DNA of 64,000 nt, taken from contig JAHFCE010000013.1 in NCBI GenBank assembly GCA_023249675.1, positions 1 through 64,000 on the forward strand, written 5' to 3'. The notes under the pieces are model-generated. The model was not told the origin of the DNA and made no database searches. It saw only the letters and a program-made list of their open reading frames with translations. Both the position numbers and the translations under genes were made by a program. Shown piece after piece: positions 34,001 to 49,000 of this stretch. Position 1 is the first letter of the stretch; each line of letters starts with the position of its first letter. The DNA is from Elusimicrobiota bacterium (GTDB taxonomy: Bacteria; Elusimicrobiota; Elusimicrobia; UBA1565; UBA9628).

Positions 34001-37000
34001 GCGTGGGCGGTGGCGGTCGCGCTCTGCGGCGAGGAGAAACCCAACGTCGCCGCGCCGCCCGAGAAAACATCCCCGCCCGAACTCACCAGGCTGTCCGTGC
34101 TGGTCTGCAAGACCCCGTCGCCGTTCTCATCCCGGTACACCTTGACCGCCGAGATCGCGGAATCAGCGGCCGTTCCCAACCTCGTGAGGGCCAGCGACGA
34201 CCATGTGATCGGATTGTTGTTGGATTGCACCGTCAGGCGCAGAAGTGCGACGTTCGTCGCGCCCTGAAGAAGGCTTCCGGGAGACTGATCGAGCGGAGTC
34301 GCCGTCAAGGTGTTCACCACGGCTCGAACGGTGCCGGTCGAGCTTGCAAACGGGAAGTTGCCGGCCACCGTGGTATACGCACTCGCCGCCCGCACGTACG
34401 AGGCGCTCAACAGGCTCGCGCTCAACGTATCGCCGGCATTGGCCGAGGCCGCAACCTCGTAGACCACGAACAGCGCCGCAGTCGAGCCCGCGTTCAAGGT
34501 CACGGTCGTGATATTCACCACGGCCGAAGCGCCCGAGAACGCGGCCTGGCCCCGAAGGCTGTCGCTGACCGAGTCCCAGGCCCCCCCGTCCATGACCGCA
34601 TCCAGGTAAACCTTGACCGCGACCACATCCGCGTCCGCGCCCGCGCCCGTCCGGTTGACCGTAATCCTGTTCACCTGGGCCGAGCCGGTGTTGACGGTCA
34701 TGGAGGCCCGGAGCACCGCGTAGGAAAGTCCCTGGGCCAGATCGGCCGGCGCTAGGTCCGCCAAGGTGACGCTCACCGTATTGGGCGTCTGGACCGAGGA
34801 AACGCCCGAGGCCATGGGAGTCGTTGAGAAAATCACCGTGTCCAGCGGCGTGTCCAGGTGGAACTCGGTGGGCGTGGCCACCCGCACCGTGAACGTGCTT
34901 CCGGCCGGCGCGTCCGCGGCCAGGCTCACGGACACGAACAGCCTTGTCGAGGGGGCGTCAGAGACCGTGCGGGACGACTGCGAGGCCGCAAACGCCAGGG
35001 TGGCGACCTTGGCCGAAAAGAGGTCGGCGCCCGAAGACCAGAGCAGGTCCGAGCTCGGCTCGAAAGTCCCGTTTCCGTTGACGTCCTGGAACACCTTGAC
35101 CGCGGTCACCTTATTCGACGGCAAAGACCCATCCAGGTAAAGGACCAGGTCCTTCAGGATGCTCGTCCCGCCGGCGGAGGCGGTCGCCGTGAGCTTGAGC
35201 ATGCCCACGTTCGTGTCGCCGGGGACGATCAAGGTCGGCGCTAAGCTCGCGGGCGTGACCGTCAGATCGCTCGCCCCGTCTCCGATCGTCCCGAGGCTCG
35301 AGGCCGCGAGCAAAGCGCCGGTGGAAACGTAGGGGGAGTCGAACGCAATATCGGTCGAGACATGGATGTCGGCGCCAAGCGTATTGCCCACGACGGCCTG
35401 CGTCTGGATCTGGTAGACGGCGAAGAAGGTCTTGGTCGAGGAGGTCAGCGCCGAGGCATTCACGCCCAGATCGACCGACGCCTTTCCCGACGCCATCGCG
35501 GCGGCCCCGAGCGGAACGTCCAGGCTCGCGCTGAAAGCGCCGTTGCCGTCGGCGTCGTAGTAGACCTTGACGGAGGACACGGCCGAGTCGGGCGCCGTGC
35601 CGGTCTTGTACACCGTCAGGCTGCGGAAGGTCGTCGTGCTGTCGACGGGCGAGCGCAGGGAGAGTTTGAGCATGGCGTTCTCGCTGCCCTGCAGGAGGCT
35701 CGCCGAAGCCGCGTTGGCCGAGGAGACGGTCACCACGGTCGCGTCCTGAGTGCGCGTCGAGCCGAGAACGACGAAATCGTTGGCGGCGCCGATCGCGTTG
35801 AGCGCGCGCACCCGGGCGTAATAGGTCGCGGCGGGCGTCAAGTCGTTGGCCGCGATGCTGAGGCCGCTGCTGGAGAACGACTCGAGGACGGGGACGAAAT
35901 CGGAGCGCGTGGAAATCTGCACCTGGTAGCTGGCGCCGGACGCGTTGTAGGCGCCGCTCACGGGGCCCGAGGCCCAGGAAACCGTCAGCACCGAGAAGGT
36001 GGCCTGGGAGACCCGCGTCAGCGCGATGCCGGAGGCGGGCAAGGTGGCCACGGCCAAGGTGTAGGTGGAGACCGTCGGCGACTCCACGCCCAGACGTCCG
36101 GCGCTGTTGCGCGCCTGGGCCTTGAAGGAATACTGCGTGTTGGGCGTCAGCCCCGTGAACTGGCGAGAGAAGCCGGGGTCGTACTCCTCGTTGACGGCCA
36201 ACGTTCCGTTTCCTCCGAGGGCGTATATTTTTCCGCTCACGGCGGCCGCGGCGAGGAAGGTGCGCGCCGTGGGCAGGCCGGACCGGGGGGACCAACTGTT
36301 GGGGATCGGGTCGTATTCCTCGTTGGCGACGCCGTTGTTGCCTCCGAAAGCGTAGAGTTTTCCGCCCACCGCCGCCGCGGCCAGCCTCTCGCGCGCCGTG
36401 GGCATGGCCGCCTTCGTGGTCCAACTGTTGGCCGCCGGGTCGTACTCCTCATTGACGGCCAAGCTGGAGCCGCCGTTTCCTCCGACAACGTAAAGCTTGC
36501 CGCCCACAACCGCCGCGGCCGGAGAATAGCGCGCCGTCGACATGGCGGCCTTGGTCGACCAGCTGTTGGTCGCCGGATCATACGCCTCGTTCTCCGCCCG
36601 ATTGGAGCCGCTGTCTCCTCCGACGGCGTAGAGCTTGCCGCCCATAACGGCCGCGACCAGGTAGCCGCGCCCCGTGGGCAGGGCGGCCTTGGTGGACCAG
36701 CTGTTGGCCGCCGGATCGTACTCCTCGTTGGCCGTCGGGTAGGCGGCTCCGGTGTAGCCTCCGACGGCGTAGAGCTTGCCGCCCACGGCCGCCGCGGCCA
36801 GGTAGCCGCGCACCGTGGGCACGACAGCCTTCGTCGTCCAACTGTTGGCCGCCGGGTCGTACTCCTCGTTGGTCGCCAGGTAGGAACCATTGTTGCCTCC
36901 GACCGCGTAGAGCTTGCCGCCCACGACGGTCACGGCCAGACCCTGGCGCCCCGTCGATATGACGGCCTTCGTCGTCCACGCGTCCCCCGAGCGCCAGCCC

Positions 37001-40000
37001 GCATAATTGCCGTCTCGCGCCACGTTGATCCCCGATGAACCCACGCTTTGGTTGGCGAAGGCCGGGGTGGGCGCGTAGGCCGAGGCCGTGATCGTCCCGG
37101 CGAAGACCTCGTCAAAGACAATCGTCGTGGGCGTCGCGGCCGCGTTGAAGGTCGTGAGGACCACGCTGTAGCCGATGTCCGACGCGGTGGAGAGCTTGAC
37201 CTTGAAGTAATAGGTCGTGTTGTCGGCCACGGCATAGGTCGTGGTCTGCAGGCCCACCGTCCCCAAGGCCGAGCTCAAGTTGACGCTGAAGTTGCTCATC
37301 GTCGAGAGCACCACCAAGGGCGTCTCCGAGGCCGGCGTGTCCAAGGTCCAAGAGGCGACCAAGGTGTTGCTGGCGATGAAGGTGAACTGCACGTTGGTCG
37401 GCCCGACGGCGAGCGTCGTGGTCGAGCCCAGCACGTAAGGATCGCTGGCCGTTCCCAGGACGTTGCTGGGCCGGACCCGCAAGTAGTAGGCCGTCCCGGA
37501 CGCGAGCCCGGTGATGTCCGCGGACAGGTTCGCTGTCTGAGAAGAGGAGGCGACGGGAACGAAGTCCGAGCGCGTCGAGGCCTGGACCAGGTAGGAGGCG
37601 CCGGGACCGTTGAAGCCGCCGGCGGCGGTGCCGGAGGACCATAAGACGCTGACTTTGTTCCATTCGACGAACGTGACGGCCGACCCGGTCAGGGGGCTTG
37701 AGGCCGCGGCCAAGGTGTAGGTGGAGACCGTCGGCGACTCTTCGGAAAGTCGGCCGGCGCTGTTGCGCGACCGGGCCTTGAAGGCGTACTGGGTGTTGGG
37801 CGTCAGGCCCGTGAAGGCCGCCGCCGTGCCCGGGTCGTATTCCTCGTTCTGGCTACTCCCCCCATCTCCACCGAGAACGTAGAGCTTGCCGCCCACGACC
37901 CCGGCAGTGGCGGGCAAATACCAGCGCGAGGTCGGCACCGGCGCCCGGGTCGCCCAGGCGTTGGCTGCGGGGTCGTATTCCTCATTTTTTCCGTTGCCTG
38001 GAGTCCCCCCCAGCACGTACAGCTTGCCGCTCACGGTTCCAACGGATGAGAGGGCCCGGCCGGTCGGCATGGCCGCCTTGGTCGCCCAGGAGTTGGCCGC
38101 CGGGTCGTATTCCTCGTTCTGATTCTGCGCCCCGACATCCCCGCCCACCACATACATCTTGCCGCCCACGACCCCGGCCACGGCCGAGGACCGGCCGGTC
38201 GGCAGCGCGGCCTTGGTCGTCCACGTATTGAGCGCGGGGTCATAGGCCTCATTCTGCGTCGGGTATCCGCCATCGTACCCGGCCGTCACATACATCTTGC
38301 CGCCCAGCACGGCGATAACCTGGGTTCTTCGCACGGTCGGCGCCGGCGCTCGAGTCGCCCAGGAGTTGGCCGCGGGATCGTATTCTTCATTTTTGGTCAA
38401 GTTGGACGCCCCGTCATACCCACCCACCACATAAATCTTGCCGTCCACGACTCCAGTCGCCAAATACCACCGCGCAGTCGGCAGATCGGCCCTGGTGACC
38501 CAGGAATTGGCCACGGGATCGTATTCCTCGTTCTTGATCTTGGGCGTGGCTCCCTCTCCCCCGATCACGTAGATCTTGCCCCCCACGACCGCGACGCCGG
38601 CACGGGTGGAACGAGCGGTCGGTATCGCGGCCCGGGTGGCCCAGCTGTCCCCCGAACGCCAGCCCGCGTAGGTGCCGTCGCGCGCCACGTTGATCGCCGA
38701 TTGGCCCACGCTTTGGTTGGCGAAGGCCGGGGTGGGCGCGTAAGCCGAGGCGACAATCGCCGCCGTCGAGATCTCGTCGAAGGCGATCGTCGTCGGCGTG
38801 GCCGCCGCGTTGAAGGTCGAAAGAGCGACGGTGTAGCCCGAATCCGACGCGGTGGTGAGCTTGACCTTGAAGTAATAGGTCGTGTTGTCGGCCACGGCAT
38901 ACGTCGTCGTCTGCAGGCCCAAGGTCCCCGCGGCCGAGCTCAGGTTGGTATTGAAGTTGCTCGTCGTGGAGAGCACCACGAGCGGCGTCTCCGAGGCCGT
39001 GCTGTCCAAGGTCCAGGAGACGACCAAGGTATTGCTCGAGATGAAGGAGAACTGCGTATTGGTCGGCCGCGTCGTCGGAGTCGTCGTCGAGCCCAGCACG
39101 TAGGGGTCGCTCACCGTTCCCAACGCGTTGATGGGCTTGACCCGGAAATAGTAGAGCGTCTGTCCCAAGAGCCCGGAGACGTCGGCGGAAAGGTTGGCCG
39201 TCTGGGAAGAGGAGGTGACGGGAACGAAGTCCGAGCGCGTCGAGGCCTGGACCAAGTAGGAAGCGCCAGGGCCGTTGAAGCCGCCGGCGGCGGAGCCCGA
39301 GGACCACGCGACGGTGACCGTATTCCACTCGACAAAGGTGAAGGTCTGCCCGGACAAAGAGGTCGAGGCCGCGGCCAAGGTATAGGTGGAGACCGTCGCC
39401 GACTCGACGCCCAGCCGCCCGGCGCTGTTGCGCGCCTGAGCCTTGAAAGAATACTGGACGTTGGGAGACAGGCCCGCGAACTTCTGCGAGAAACCGGGGT
39501 CATACTCCTCGTTGACGGCCAGGCCGGAGCCTCCCCCTCCGATCGCATACAGCTTGCCGCCCACGGCCGCCGCGGCCAGGTTGTAGCGCACGGTCGGCAT
39601 GGCGGATCGGGTGGCCCAGCTGTTGGAGGCTGGATCGTATTCCTCATTGACGGATCCTCCGACCGCGTACAGCTTGCCGCCCACGACCGTCGCGGCCAGG
39701 TTCGCGCGCGCCGTGGGCATGACCGCCCTCGTCGCCCAGCTGTTGGTCGCCGGGTTGTATTCCTCGTTGGTCCTCAAAGTGGAGCCGCCGTCTCCTCCGA
39801 CGGCGTAGAGCTTGCCGCCCACGGCCGCCGCGGCCAGGCCGGAACGCGCCGTCGACATGGCGGACCTGGCGGTCCAACTATTAGTCGCCGGGTCGTACTC
39901 CTCGTTGGTCGTCAGGTTGGAGCCGCCGAAGTAGCCTCCAACGGCATAGAGCTTGCCGCCCACGTTGACCGCGGCCAGGTTATTGCGCGCGCTGAGGGCC

Positions 40001-43000
40001 GCCTTGGTGGACCAGCTGTTGGCCGCCGGGTCGTACTCCTCGTTGGTCGTCAGATTGGTGTCGACGCCGTTGTAGCCTGCGAGGGCGTAGAGTTTGCCGC
40101 CCGCGGCCGCCGCGGCCAGCAACGTGCGCGCCGTGGGCATGGCGGACTTCGTCGCCCAGCTGTTGGCCGCCGGGTCGTACTCCTCGTTGAGCGTCGTCGC
40201 GGCGGCGCCGGTGTTGTAGCCTCCAACCGCGTAGAGCTTGCCGCCCACGACCGCCGCGGCCAGGTTATAGCGCGCCGTGGGCATGACCGCCTTCGTCGTC
40301 CAACCGTCCCCCGAGCGCCAACCAGCGTAAGTACCGTCTCGCGCCACGTTGACCGCCGATTGACCCACGCTTAAGTTGGCGAAGGCCGGGGTGGGCGCGT
40401 AGGCCGAGGCGGTGATGGCCGCCGTCGAGATCTCGTCGAAGGCGATCGTCGTGGGCATGGCGGCCGCGTTGAAGGTCGTGACGACGACGCTGTAGCCCGC
40501 GTCCGACGCGGTGGCGAGCTTGACCTTGAAGTAATAGGTGGTGTTGTCGGCCACGACATAAGTCGTCGTCTGCAGGCCCAGGGTCCCCGTCGACGCGCTC
40601 AGATTGACGCTGAAATTAGGCGTCGTGGAAAGCACCACCAGCGGCGTGTCTCCGGCCGGAATGCCCAAGGTCCAGGAAGCGACCAAGGTGCTGCTTGAGA
40701 TGAAGGAGAACTGCACGTTGGCCGGTATGATGGCGGGCGTCCGAGTCGAGCCGAGAACGTAGGGCACGTTGGCCGTTCCAAGAACGTTGGTGGCCCGGAC
40801 CTGGAAGTAGTAGGTCGTGTCGGAGACGAGCCCGGAGACGTCGGCGGAGAGGTTCGCCGTCTGGGAGGAAGCGTAGACGGGAACGAAATCCGCGCTGGTC
40901 GAGGCCGAAACCAAGTAGGAGGCGCCGGGGCCGTTGAAGCCGCCGGCCGTGGTGCCGGAGGACCACGAGACGGTGACCTGGTTCAAACCGATGGAGGTGA
41001 AAGCCGACCCGGACAAGGGGCTTGAAGCCGAGGCCAAGGTGTAGGTCGAAACCGTGGGCGACTCGGCGCTGAACCGGCCGGCGCTGTTGCGCGCCTGGGC
41101 CTTGAAGGAATACTGAACGTTGGGCGACAGACCCGTGAATGAACGGGAGAAGCCGGGATCGTACTCCTCGTTGGTCGCCAGGACGCCGGCATTGTAGCCT
41201 CCAACCGCATAGAGCTTGCCCCCCACCGCCGCCGCGGCCAGGGCATCGCGCGCGGTGGACGCAGCGGACTTCGAGGACCAGATGTTGGCCGCCGGATCAT
41301 ACTCCTCGTTGGCCGTCAACGTGGAGCCGCCCACGGCGTAGAGCTTGCCGCCCGCAACCGCGGCGGCCAGGCCATAGCGCGCGGTCGGCATGACCGCCTT
41401 CGTCGCCCAGGCGTTGGCCGTGGGGTCGTACTCCTCGTTGGTCGCCAGGTTGGAGCCGTTGTAGCCTCCGACCGCATAGAGCTTGCCACCCACGGCCGCC
41501 GCGGCCAGCTGATTGCGCGCCGTGGACATGGCCGCCTTGGTGGTCCAGGCGTTGGCCGCCGGGTCGTACTCCTCATTGGTCGTCTTATAGCCGCTGTTGT
41601 CTCCTCCGACGACATAGAGCTTGCCCCCCACGCTCGCCGCGGCCAAGTTGATGCGCGCCGCGGGCATGGCGGACTTGGTGGACCAGCTGTTGGCCGCGGG
41701 GTCGTACTCCTCGTTGGTCGCCAGGTTGCTGGTGCCGTTGTAGCCTCCGATCGCGTAGAGCTTGCCTCCCGCAGCCGCCGCAGCCAGCCTCTCGCGCGCG
41801 CTGGGCATGACGGACCTGGTGGACCAGCTGTTGGAAGCCGGATCGTACTCCTCATTGGTCGCCAGGCGAGCGCTCCCGCTGTTTCCTCCGATGGCGTAGA
41901 GCCGACCACCCACAACCGCCACGGCCAGGTTATAGCGCGCCGTGGACATGGCGGACTTCGTCGTCCAAGCGTCTCCCGAGCGCCAGCCCGCATAGTTGCC
42001 GTCACGCGCCACGTTGATCCCCGATGAACCCACGCTTTGGTTGGCGAAAGCCGGGGTCGGCGCGTAGGCCGAGGCCGTGATGGCCGCCGTCGAGATCTCA
42101 TCGAAGGCGATCGTCGTCGGCGTCGCGGCCGCGTTGAAGGTGGCGATGGCCACGCTGTAGCCCGCATCCGACGCGGTGGTCAGCTTGACCTTGAAGTAAT
42201 AGGTCGTGTTGTCGGCCACGACATAGGTCGTCGTTTGCAGGCCCACAGTCCCCGCAGCCGAGCTCAAGTTGACGCTGAAGTCGCTCATCGTGGAGAGCAC
42301 CACGAACGGCGTCTCCGAGGCCGGGCTGTCCAAGGTCCAGGAAGTCATCAAGGTGTTGCTTGAAATAAAGGAGAACTGCACGTTGCTCACCAAGGTCGGC
42401 TGGAGGGTCACCGTCGAGCCCAGCACGTAGGGATCGTTGGCCGTTCCCAAAACGTTGAGAGCTTGCACACGCAGATAGAACGTCGTCAGGTTGCTCAAGG
42501 CGGACAGCGTCGCCGAAAGATTGGCCGTCAGCGAGGAGACAGAGATCGGAATGAAGTCCGCGCGGGTCGAGGCCTGAACCAAGTAGGAGGCGCCGGGACC
42601 GTTGAAGCCGCCGGCCAAGGAACCGGAGGACCACGAAACGGCGATCGTGCTCAACCCGACGGAGCTGAAAGTCGGCCCGGACAGGACGCTCGAGGCCACG
42701 GCCAAGGTGTATGTGGAGACCGACGTCGACTCGACGCCCAGCCGACCGGCGCTGTTGCGCGCCAAGGCCTTGAAGGCATACTGAACGTTGGGCGCCAACC
42801 CTGCAAACTTCTGCGAGAAGCCGGGGTCATACTCCTCGTTGGTCGCCCGGTAGGCGCCGTCGTAGCCTCCTATGGCATAGAGCTTACCGCCCACGGCCGC
42901 CACAGCCAAGGAATAGCGCGCCATGGGCATGGCGGACCTCGCGGCCCAGATGTTGGCCGCCGGATCGTACTCCTCATTGGCGGCCACGGCCACCGAGCCG

Positions 43001-46000
43001 TTGTTGCCTCCGACCGCGTAGAGCTTGCCGCCCAAGACAGGGGCGGCCAGGTAATAGCGCCCTGTGGGCATGACGGACTTGGTCGCCCAACTATTGGCCG
43101 CCGGGTCGTACTCCTCATTGACGGTCAAGGCAGACGCGCCGTTGTTGCCTCCGACCGCATAAAGCTTGCCGCCCACGGCCGCCGCGCCCATGCCATGGCG
43201 CGCCGTGGACATGACGGCCCTGGTGGTCCAGGCGTTGGTCGCCGGATCGTACTCTTCATTGGTCGTCAGATTGAAGCCGTTGTTTCCTCCGACAACATAG
43301 AGCTTGCCGCCCACAACCGCCGCCGCCAGGTAATTGCGCGCCGTGGGCATGCCTCTCTTGGCGGTCCAGGCGTTGGCCGCCGGGTCGTACTCCTCGTTGG
43401 TCGTCAGGTAGGCGGCGCCGCTATTGCCCCCAATCGCATACAGCTTGCCGCCCACGACCGCCATGGCCAGTTGGTTGCGCGCCGTGGACATGGCCGCCTT
43501 GGTGGTCCAGACGTTGGCCGCCGGGTCGTACTCCTCATTGGTCGTCAGGTCGGCGGCGCCGTTGTAGCCTCCGACCGCATAGAGCTTGCCGCCCACGACC
43601 GCCGCGGACAGGCCATAGCGCGCCGTGGACATGGCGGCTTTCGTCGTCCAGCCGTCGCCCGAGCGCCAGCCCGCGTAGTTGCCGTCACGCGCCACGTTGA
43701 TCGCTGATTGGCCCACGCCTTGGTTGGCGAAGGCCGGGGTGGGCGCGTAGGCCGAGGCGGTGATGGCCGCCGTCGAGATCTCATCGAAGGCGATCGTGGT
43801 CGGCATCGCGGCCGCGTTGAAGGTCGTGATGGCCACGGTGTAGCCCGAATCCGACGCGGTGGCGAGCTTGACCTTGAAATAGTAAGTCGTGTTGTCGGCC
43901 ACGGCATAGGTCGTCGTCTGCAGGCCCACGGTCCCCGACACCGAGCTCAGGTTGACGCTGAAGTCGCTCATCGTGGAGAGCACCACGAGCGGCGTCTCGG
44001 AGGCCGGAGCATCCAAGGTCCAGGAAGCGACGAGCGTGCCGCTCGAGATGAAGGAGAACTGCGCGCTGGCCGGCACCGCCGGCGAGGTCGCCGTCGAGCC
44101 CAGCACATAGGGATCGTTGGCCGTTCCCAGGACGTTCAGAGGCCGGACCCGGAAAGAGTAGACCCTTTCGGCGGCGAGCCCGGAGACGATGGCGGACAGG
44201 TTGGCCGTCTGGGAGGAGGAGAAGACGGGAACGAAGTCCGAGCGAGTCGAAGCCTGGACCAAATAGGAGGCGCCGAGACCGTTGAAGCCGCCGGCGGCGG
44301 AGCCCGAGGACCACGAGACAGTGACCGTATTCGATGTGATGGACGCGAAGGTCGACCCGGACAAGGAGCTTGAGGCCGCGGCCAAGGTGTAGGTGGAGAC
44401 CGTCGGTGACTCTTCGGAAAGACGGCCGGCGCTGTTGCGCGCCCGGGCCTTGAAGGAATAAGACGTGTTGGGCGTCAGACTCGTGAACTTCTGCGAGAAG
44501 CCGGGGTCATACTCCTCGTTCTGGACCCCGCCCCCCACCGCGTAAATCTTGCCGCCGACCACCCCGGCGGCCAAGGCATAACGCGCAGTCGGCATCAGAG
44601 CCCTGGTCGCCCAGGTATTGGCCGCGGGGTCGTATTCCTCGTTCTCCTTTTGCGAACCGCCAACCCCACCCAGAGCGTAAATCTTGCCGCCAATGACCGC
44701 GACGGTCAAACGATCCCGCGCCGTCGGCAGCGGGGCCTTGGTCGCCCAGGAGTTGGCCGCGGGGTCATACTCCTCGTTCTTCGCAGCGCCTCCAGCTCCC
44801 CCCAACGCGTAAATCTTGCCCCCCACGACTCCAGCCCCGAGGTCATAGCGCGCCGTGGGCATGACGGCCCTGGCGGTCCAGGCATTGGCCGCGGGGTCGT
44901 ACTCTTGGTTCTGGTTTTGGGCGCCGGCAAATCCCCCCAGCGCGTAAATCTTGCCCCCCACCACTCCGGCCGCTAGGTTCTCCTGCGCGATCGGCAGCGG
45001 GGCCTTGGTCGCCCAGGTATTGGCCGCGGGGTCGTATTCCTCGTTTTGGCTGCGGGCTCCCGCATTATCCCCGCCCAGCGCGTAAAGCTTGCCCCCCACC
45101 ACTCCGACGGCGAGAGCTTGCCGCCCGGTCGGCATATTGGCCTTGGTCGACCAACTATTGGCCGCGGGGTCGTATTCCAGGTTGTTGTCTTGGGAACCAG
45201 CACTCCCCCCTACCACGTAAACCTTGCCGCCCACCACGCTGGCGGCTACGTAGCCATCTCCGAGCGGCCTCGCGGCCTTCGTCGTCCAGGCGTCCCCCGA
45301 GCGCCAGCCCGCGTAGCTGCCGTCTCGCGCCACGTTGATCGCCGATTGGCCCACGCTCAAATTGGCGAAGGCCGGGGTGGGCGCGTAGGCCGAGGCGGTG
45401 ATGGCCGCCGTCGAGATCTCGTCGAAAGCGATCGTCGTGGGCGTTCCGGCCGCGTTGAAGGTGGCGATAGCCACCGTGTAGCCCGTGTCCGACGCGGTGG
45501 CCAGCTTCACCTTGAAGTAATAGGTCGTGTTGTCGGCCACGGCGTAGGTCGTCGTCTGCAGGCCCACGGTCCCCGACGCCGAGCTCAAGGTGACGCTGAA
45601 GTCGCTCATGGTGGAGAGCACCACGAGAGGCGTCTCGGAGGCCGGAGCATCCAAGGTCCAGGAAGCGACCAAGGTGTTGCTCGCGATGAAGGTGAACTGC
45701 ACGCCGGCCGGCAGCACCGGCAAGGTCACTGTCGAGCCCAGCACGTAGGGGTCGTTCGCCGTTCCAAGAACGTTGAGAGGCCGGACCCGGAAGTAGTAAT
45801 TCGTCTGGACGGAAAGACCGGAGATGTCGGCGGAGAGGTTGGCCGTCTGGGAGGAGGCGGCGACCGGGACGAAGTCCGAGCGGGTCGAGACTTGAACCAA
45901 GTAGGCGGCGCCGGGACCGTTGAAGCCGCCGACGGCGGAGCCCGAGGACCACGCGACGGTGACCGTGTTCGATGCGACGGACGTGAAGGCCGACCCGGTG

Positions 46001-49000
46001 AGCGGGCTTGAAGCCGCGGCCAAGGTATAGGTGGAGACCGAAGGCGACTCCTCGGAGACCCGCCCGGCGCTGTTGCGCGCCTGGGCTTTAAAGGAATACG
46101 ACGTGTTGGGCGTCAGGCTCGTGAACTTCTGAGAAAAGCCGGGGTCGTACACCTCGTTCATGGCCACGGAGTTGTAGCCTCCGATCGCATAGAGCTTGCC
46201 GCCCACGGTCGCTACGCCCGGGTTCTGGCGCGCCGTGAACATGGCCGTTCTTGTGATCCAGGCATTGGCCGCCGGGTCGTATTCCTCGTTGAGGGCCGTG
46301 ATGGGGCTTCCTCCGACAGCGTAAAACTTGCCGCCCAGGACCGCCGCGGCCAAGTTATAGCGCGCGGTGGGCATGGCGGACTTGGTCGCCCAACTGTTGG
46401 CCGCCGGGTCGTACGCCTCGTTGGTCGCCACGGCGGAGGTGCCGTTGTGGCCTCCAACGGCGTAGATCTTTCCGCTCACGGCCATCGCGGCCAGACCGTA
46501 GCGCGCGGTGGACATGGCGGTCCTTGTGGTCCAAGCGTTGGTCGCCGGATCGTACTCCTCGTTGTACGCAAAGACGCCGCCGCTTCCTCCAATAGCGTAG
46601 AGCTTGCCGCCCAAAGCCGCCACGGCATGGCTGGAGCGGCCTGAGGGCATGGGCGCCTTCGTCGTCCAGCTATTGGCGACCGGGTCGTACTCCTCGTTTT
46701 CCTTCGCGGTGTTGGTCCCGTTGTAGCCTCCGACTATGTAGATCTTGCCGCCCACGGCCGCCCCAAGCAGGCCGCCGCGCGCCGTGGGCATGTCGGCCCT
46801 GGTCACCCAACTGTTGGCCGCCGGGTCGTACTCCTCGTTTTTCGTCAAATCAGGGCCGGAATAGCCTCCGATCAGATAGATCTTGCCGCCCGCGACGACG
46901 GCACTCGGGGCAGTGCGCGCTTTGGGCATGGCCGCCTTCGTCGTCCAACTGTCCCCCGAGCGCCAGCCCGCGTAAGTGCCTCCGATCGCCACGTTGATCG
47001 ACGATATCCTGAGATTGGCGAAGGCCGGGGTGGGCGCGTAGGCCGAGGCCGTGATCGTCCCGGCTAAAATCTCGTCGAAGACGATCGTCGTCGGCGTGGC
47101 GGCCGCGTTCAAAGTCGTGATGACGACGCTGTAGCCCGCATCCGCCGCGGTGGTCAGCTTGACCTTAAGGTAATAGGTCGTGTTGTCGGCCACGGCATAG
47201 CTCGTCGTCAGCAGGCCCAAGGTCCCCACGGCCGAGCTCAGATTGACGCTGAAGTCGCTCATCGTCGAGAGCACCACCAAAGGCGTCTCCGAGGCCGCGC
47301 TGTCCAAGGTCCAGGAGGCGACCAACGTGTTGCTGGCGATGAAGGTGAACTGGACGTTGGTCGGCCGCGTGGGTGGAGTCGTCGTCGAGCCCAGCACGTA
47401 GGGGTCGTTGGCCGTTCCCAGGACGTTGAGAGGCCGGACGCGGAAGTAATAGGTCGTCAGGCCCAAAAGCCCGGAAATGTCGGCGGAGAGGTTGGCCGTC
47501 TGGGAGGAGGCCCAGACGGGAACGAAGTCCGAGCGCGTCGAAGCCTGGACCAGATAGGAGGCGCCGGGACCGTTGAAGCCGCTGGCGGCAGTGCCGGAAG
47601 ACCAGGCGACGGTGACCAGGTTCCATTCGACGGAAGTGAAGGCCGACCCGGTCAGGGGGCTTGAGGCCGCGGCCAAGGTGTAAGTGGAGACCGCCGCCGA
47701 CTCGACGCCCAGCCGCCCGGCGCTGTTGCGCGCCTGGGCTTTGAAGGAATACGATGTGTTCGGCGTCAGGCTCGTGAACTTCTGCGAGAAGCCGGGGTCG
47801 TACTCCTCGAAAATCGTCAGGGCGCCGCCGTTTCCTCCGATCGCGTACAGCTTGCCGCCCACGGCCGCCGCGGAGAGGGCATAGTGGTCTGTGGGCAGGA
47901 CGGACCGGGTGGCCCAGGCATTGGCCGCCGGGTCGTACTCCTCGTTGACGGTGCCGCTGGTTCCCGCGACGGCATAGAGCTTGCCGCCCACGACCGCCGC
48001 GGCCATGCCGTAGCGCCCCGTGGGCATGGGGGCCTTGGTGGCCCAGCTGTTGGCCGCCGGATCGTATTCCTCGTTGGCGGTCAGCTTGGCGGAACTGGGG
48101 GTTCCTCCGACGACGTAGATCTTGCCGCTGATAGCCCCCAGGCCAAAGATATAGCGCCCCGTGGGCATGGCGGCCCGGGTCGTCCAAACATTGGTCGCCG
48201 GGTCGTACTCCTCGTTGACCGTCTTCGCGCCGCCGTCCGCTCCGATCACATAGAGCTTGCCGCCCACGGCCGCCCCGGACATGGACCCGCGCGCGGTCGG
48301 CATGGCCGCCCTGGTGGCCCAGCTGTTGGACGCCGGATCGTACTCCTCGTTGGCCGTCTTGTAACCGGAGTCGTATCCTCCGATGGCATAGAGCCTGCCG
48401 GCCACGACCGCCGCGGCCAGACCATTGCGCGCCGTGGGCATGGCAGCTTTAGTGGTCCAAGCGTTGGTCGCCGGGTCGTACTCCTCGTTGACCGTCTGGT
48501 TGCCGCCGCCGGTGTTTCCTCCGACCACATAAAGCTTGCCGCCCACGGCCCCCGCGCCCGTGTAATAGCGCCCGGTGGACATGGCGGCCCGAGTCGTCCA
48601 ACTGTTGCCCGAGCGCCAGCCCGCGTAGACGCCGCCGATCGCCACGTTGACGCTCGAAAGCCCCACGTTCAAGTTGGCGAAGGCCGGAGTGGGCGCGTAG
48701 GCCGAGGCCGTGATCGTCCCGGTGAAGATCTCGTCGAAGACGATCGTCGTCGGCGTGGCCGCCGCGTTGAAGGTCGTGAGGACCACGCTGTAGCCCGCGT
48801 CCGAGGCGGTGGCAAGCTTCACCTTGAAGTAATAGGTCGTGTTGTCGGCCACGGCATAGGTCGTCGTCTGCAGGCCCACGGTCCCCGACGCCGAGCTCAG
48901 GTTGGTATTGAAGTTGCTCGTCGTGGAGAGCACCACCAGCGGCGTCGCATCCGAAGAAGGCAAGGTCCATGCGGCGATCAACGTATTGCTTGAGATGAAG

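Noticed and set aside
35362-43707. Long open frames on the plus strand opposite the giant gene (35362-37038, 38701-40374, 42463-43707 and others)
   Set aside because: They recur in register with the Kelch modules and give Arg/Gly/Val-rich protein with no recognisable domain; they are the complement of repetitive GC-rich coding DNA.
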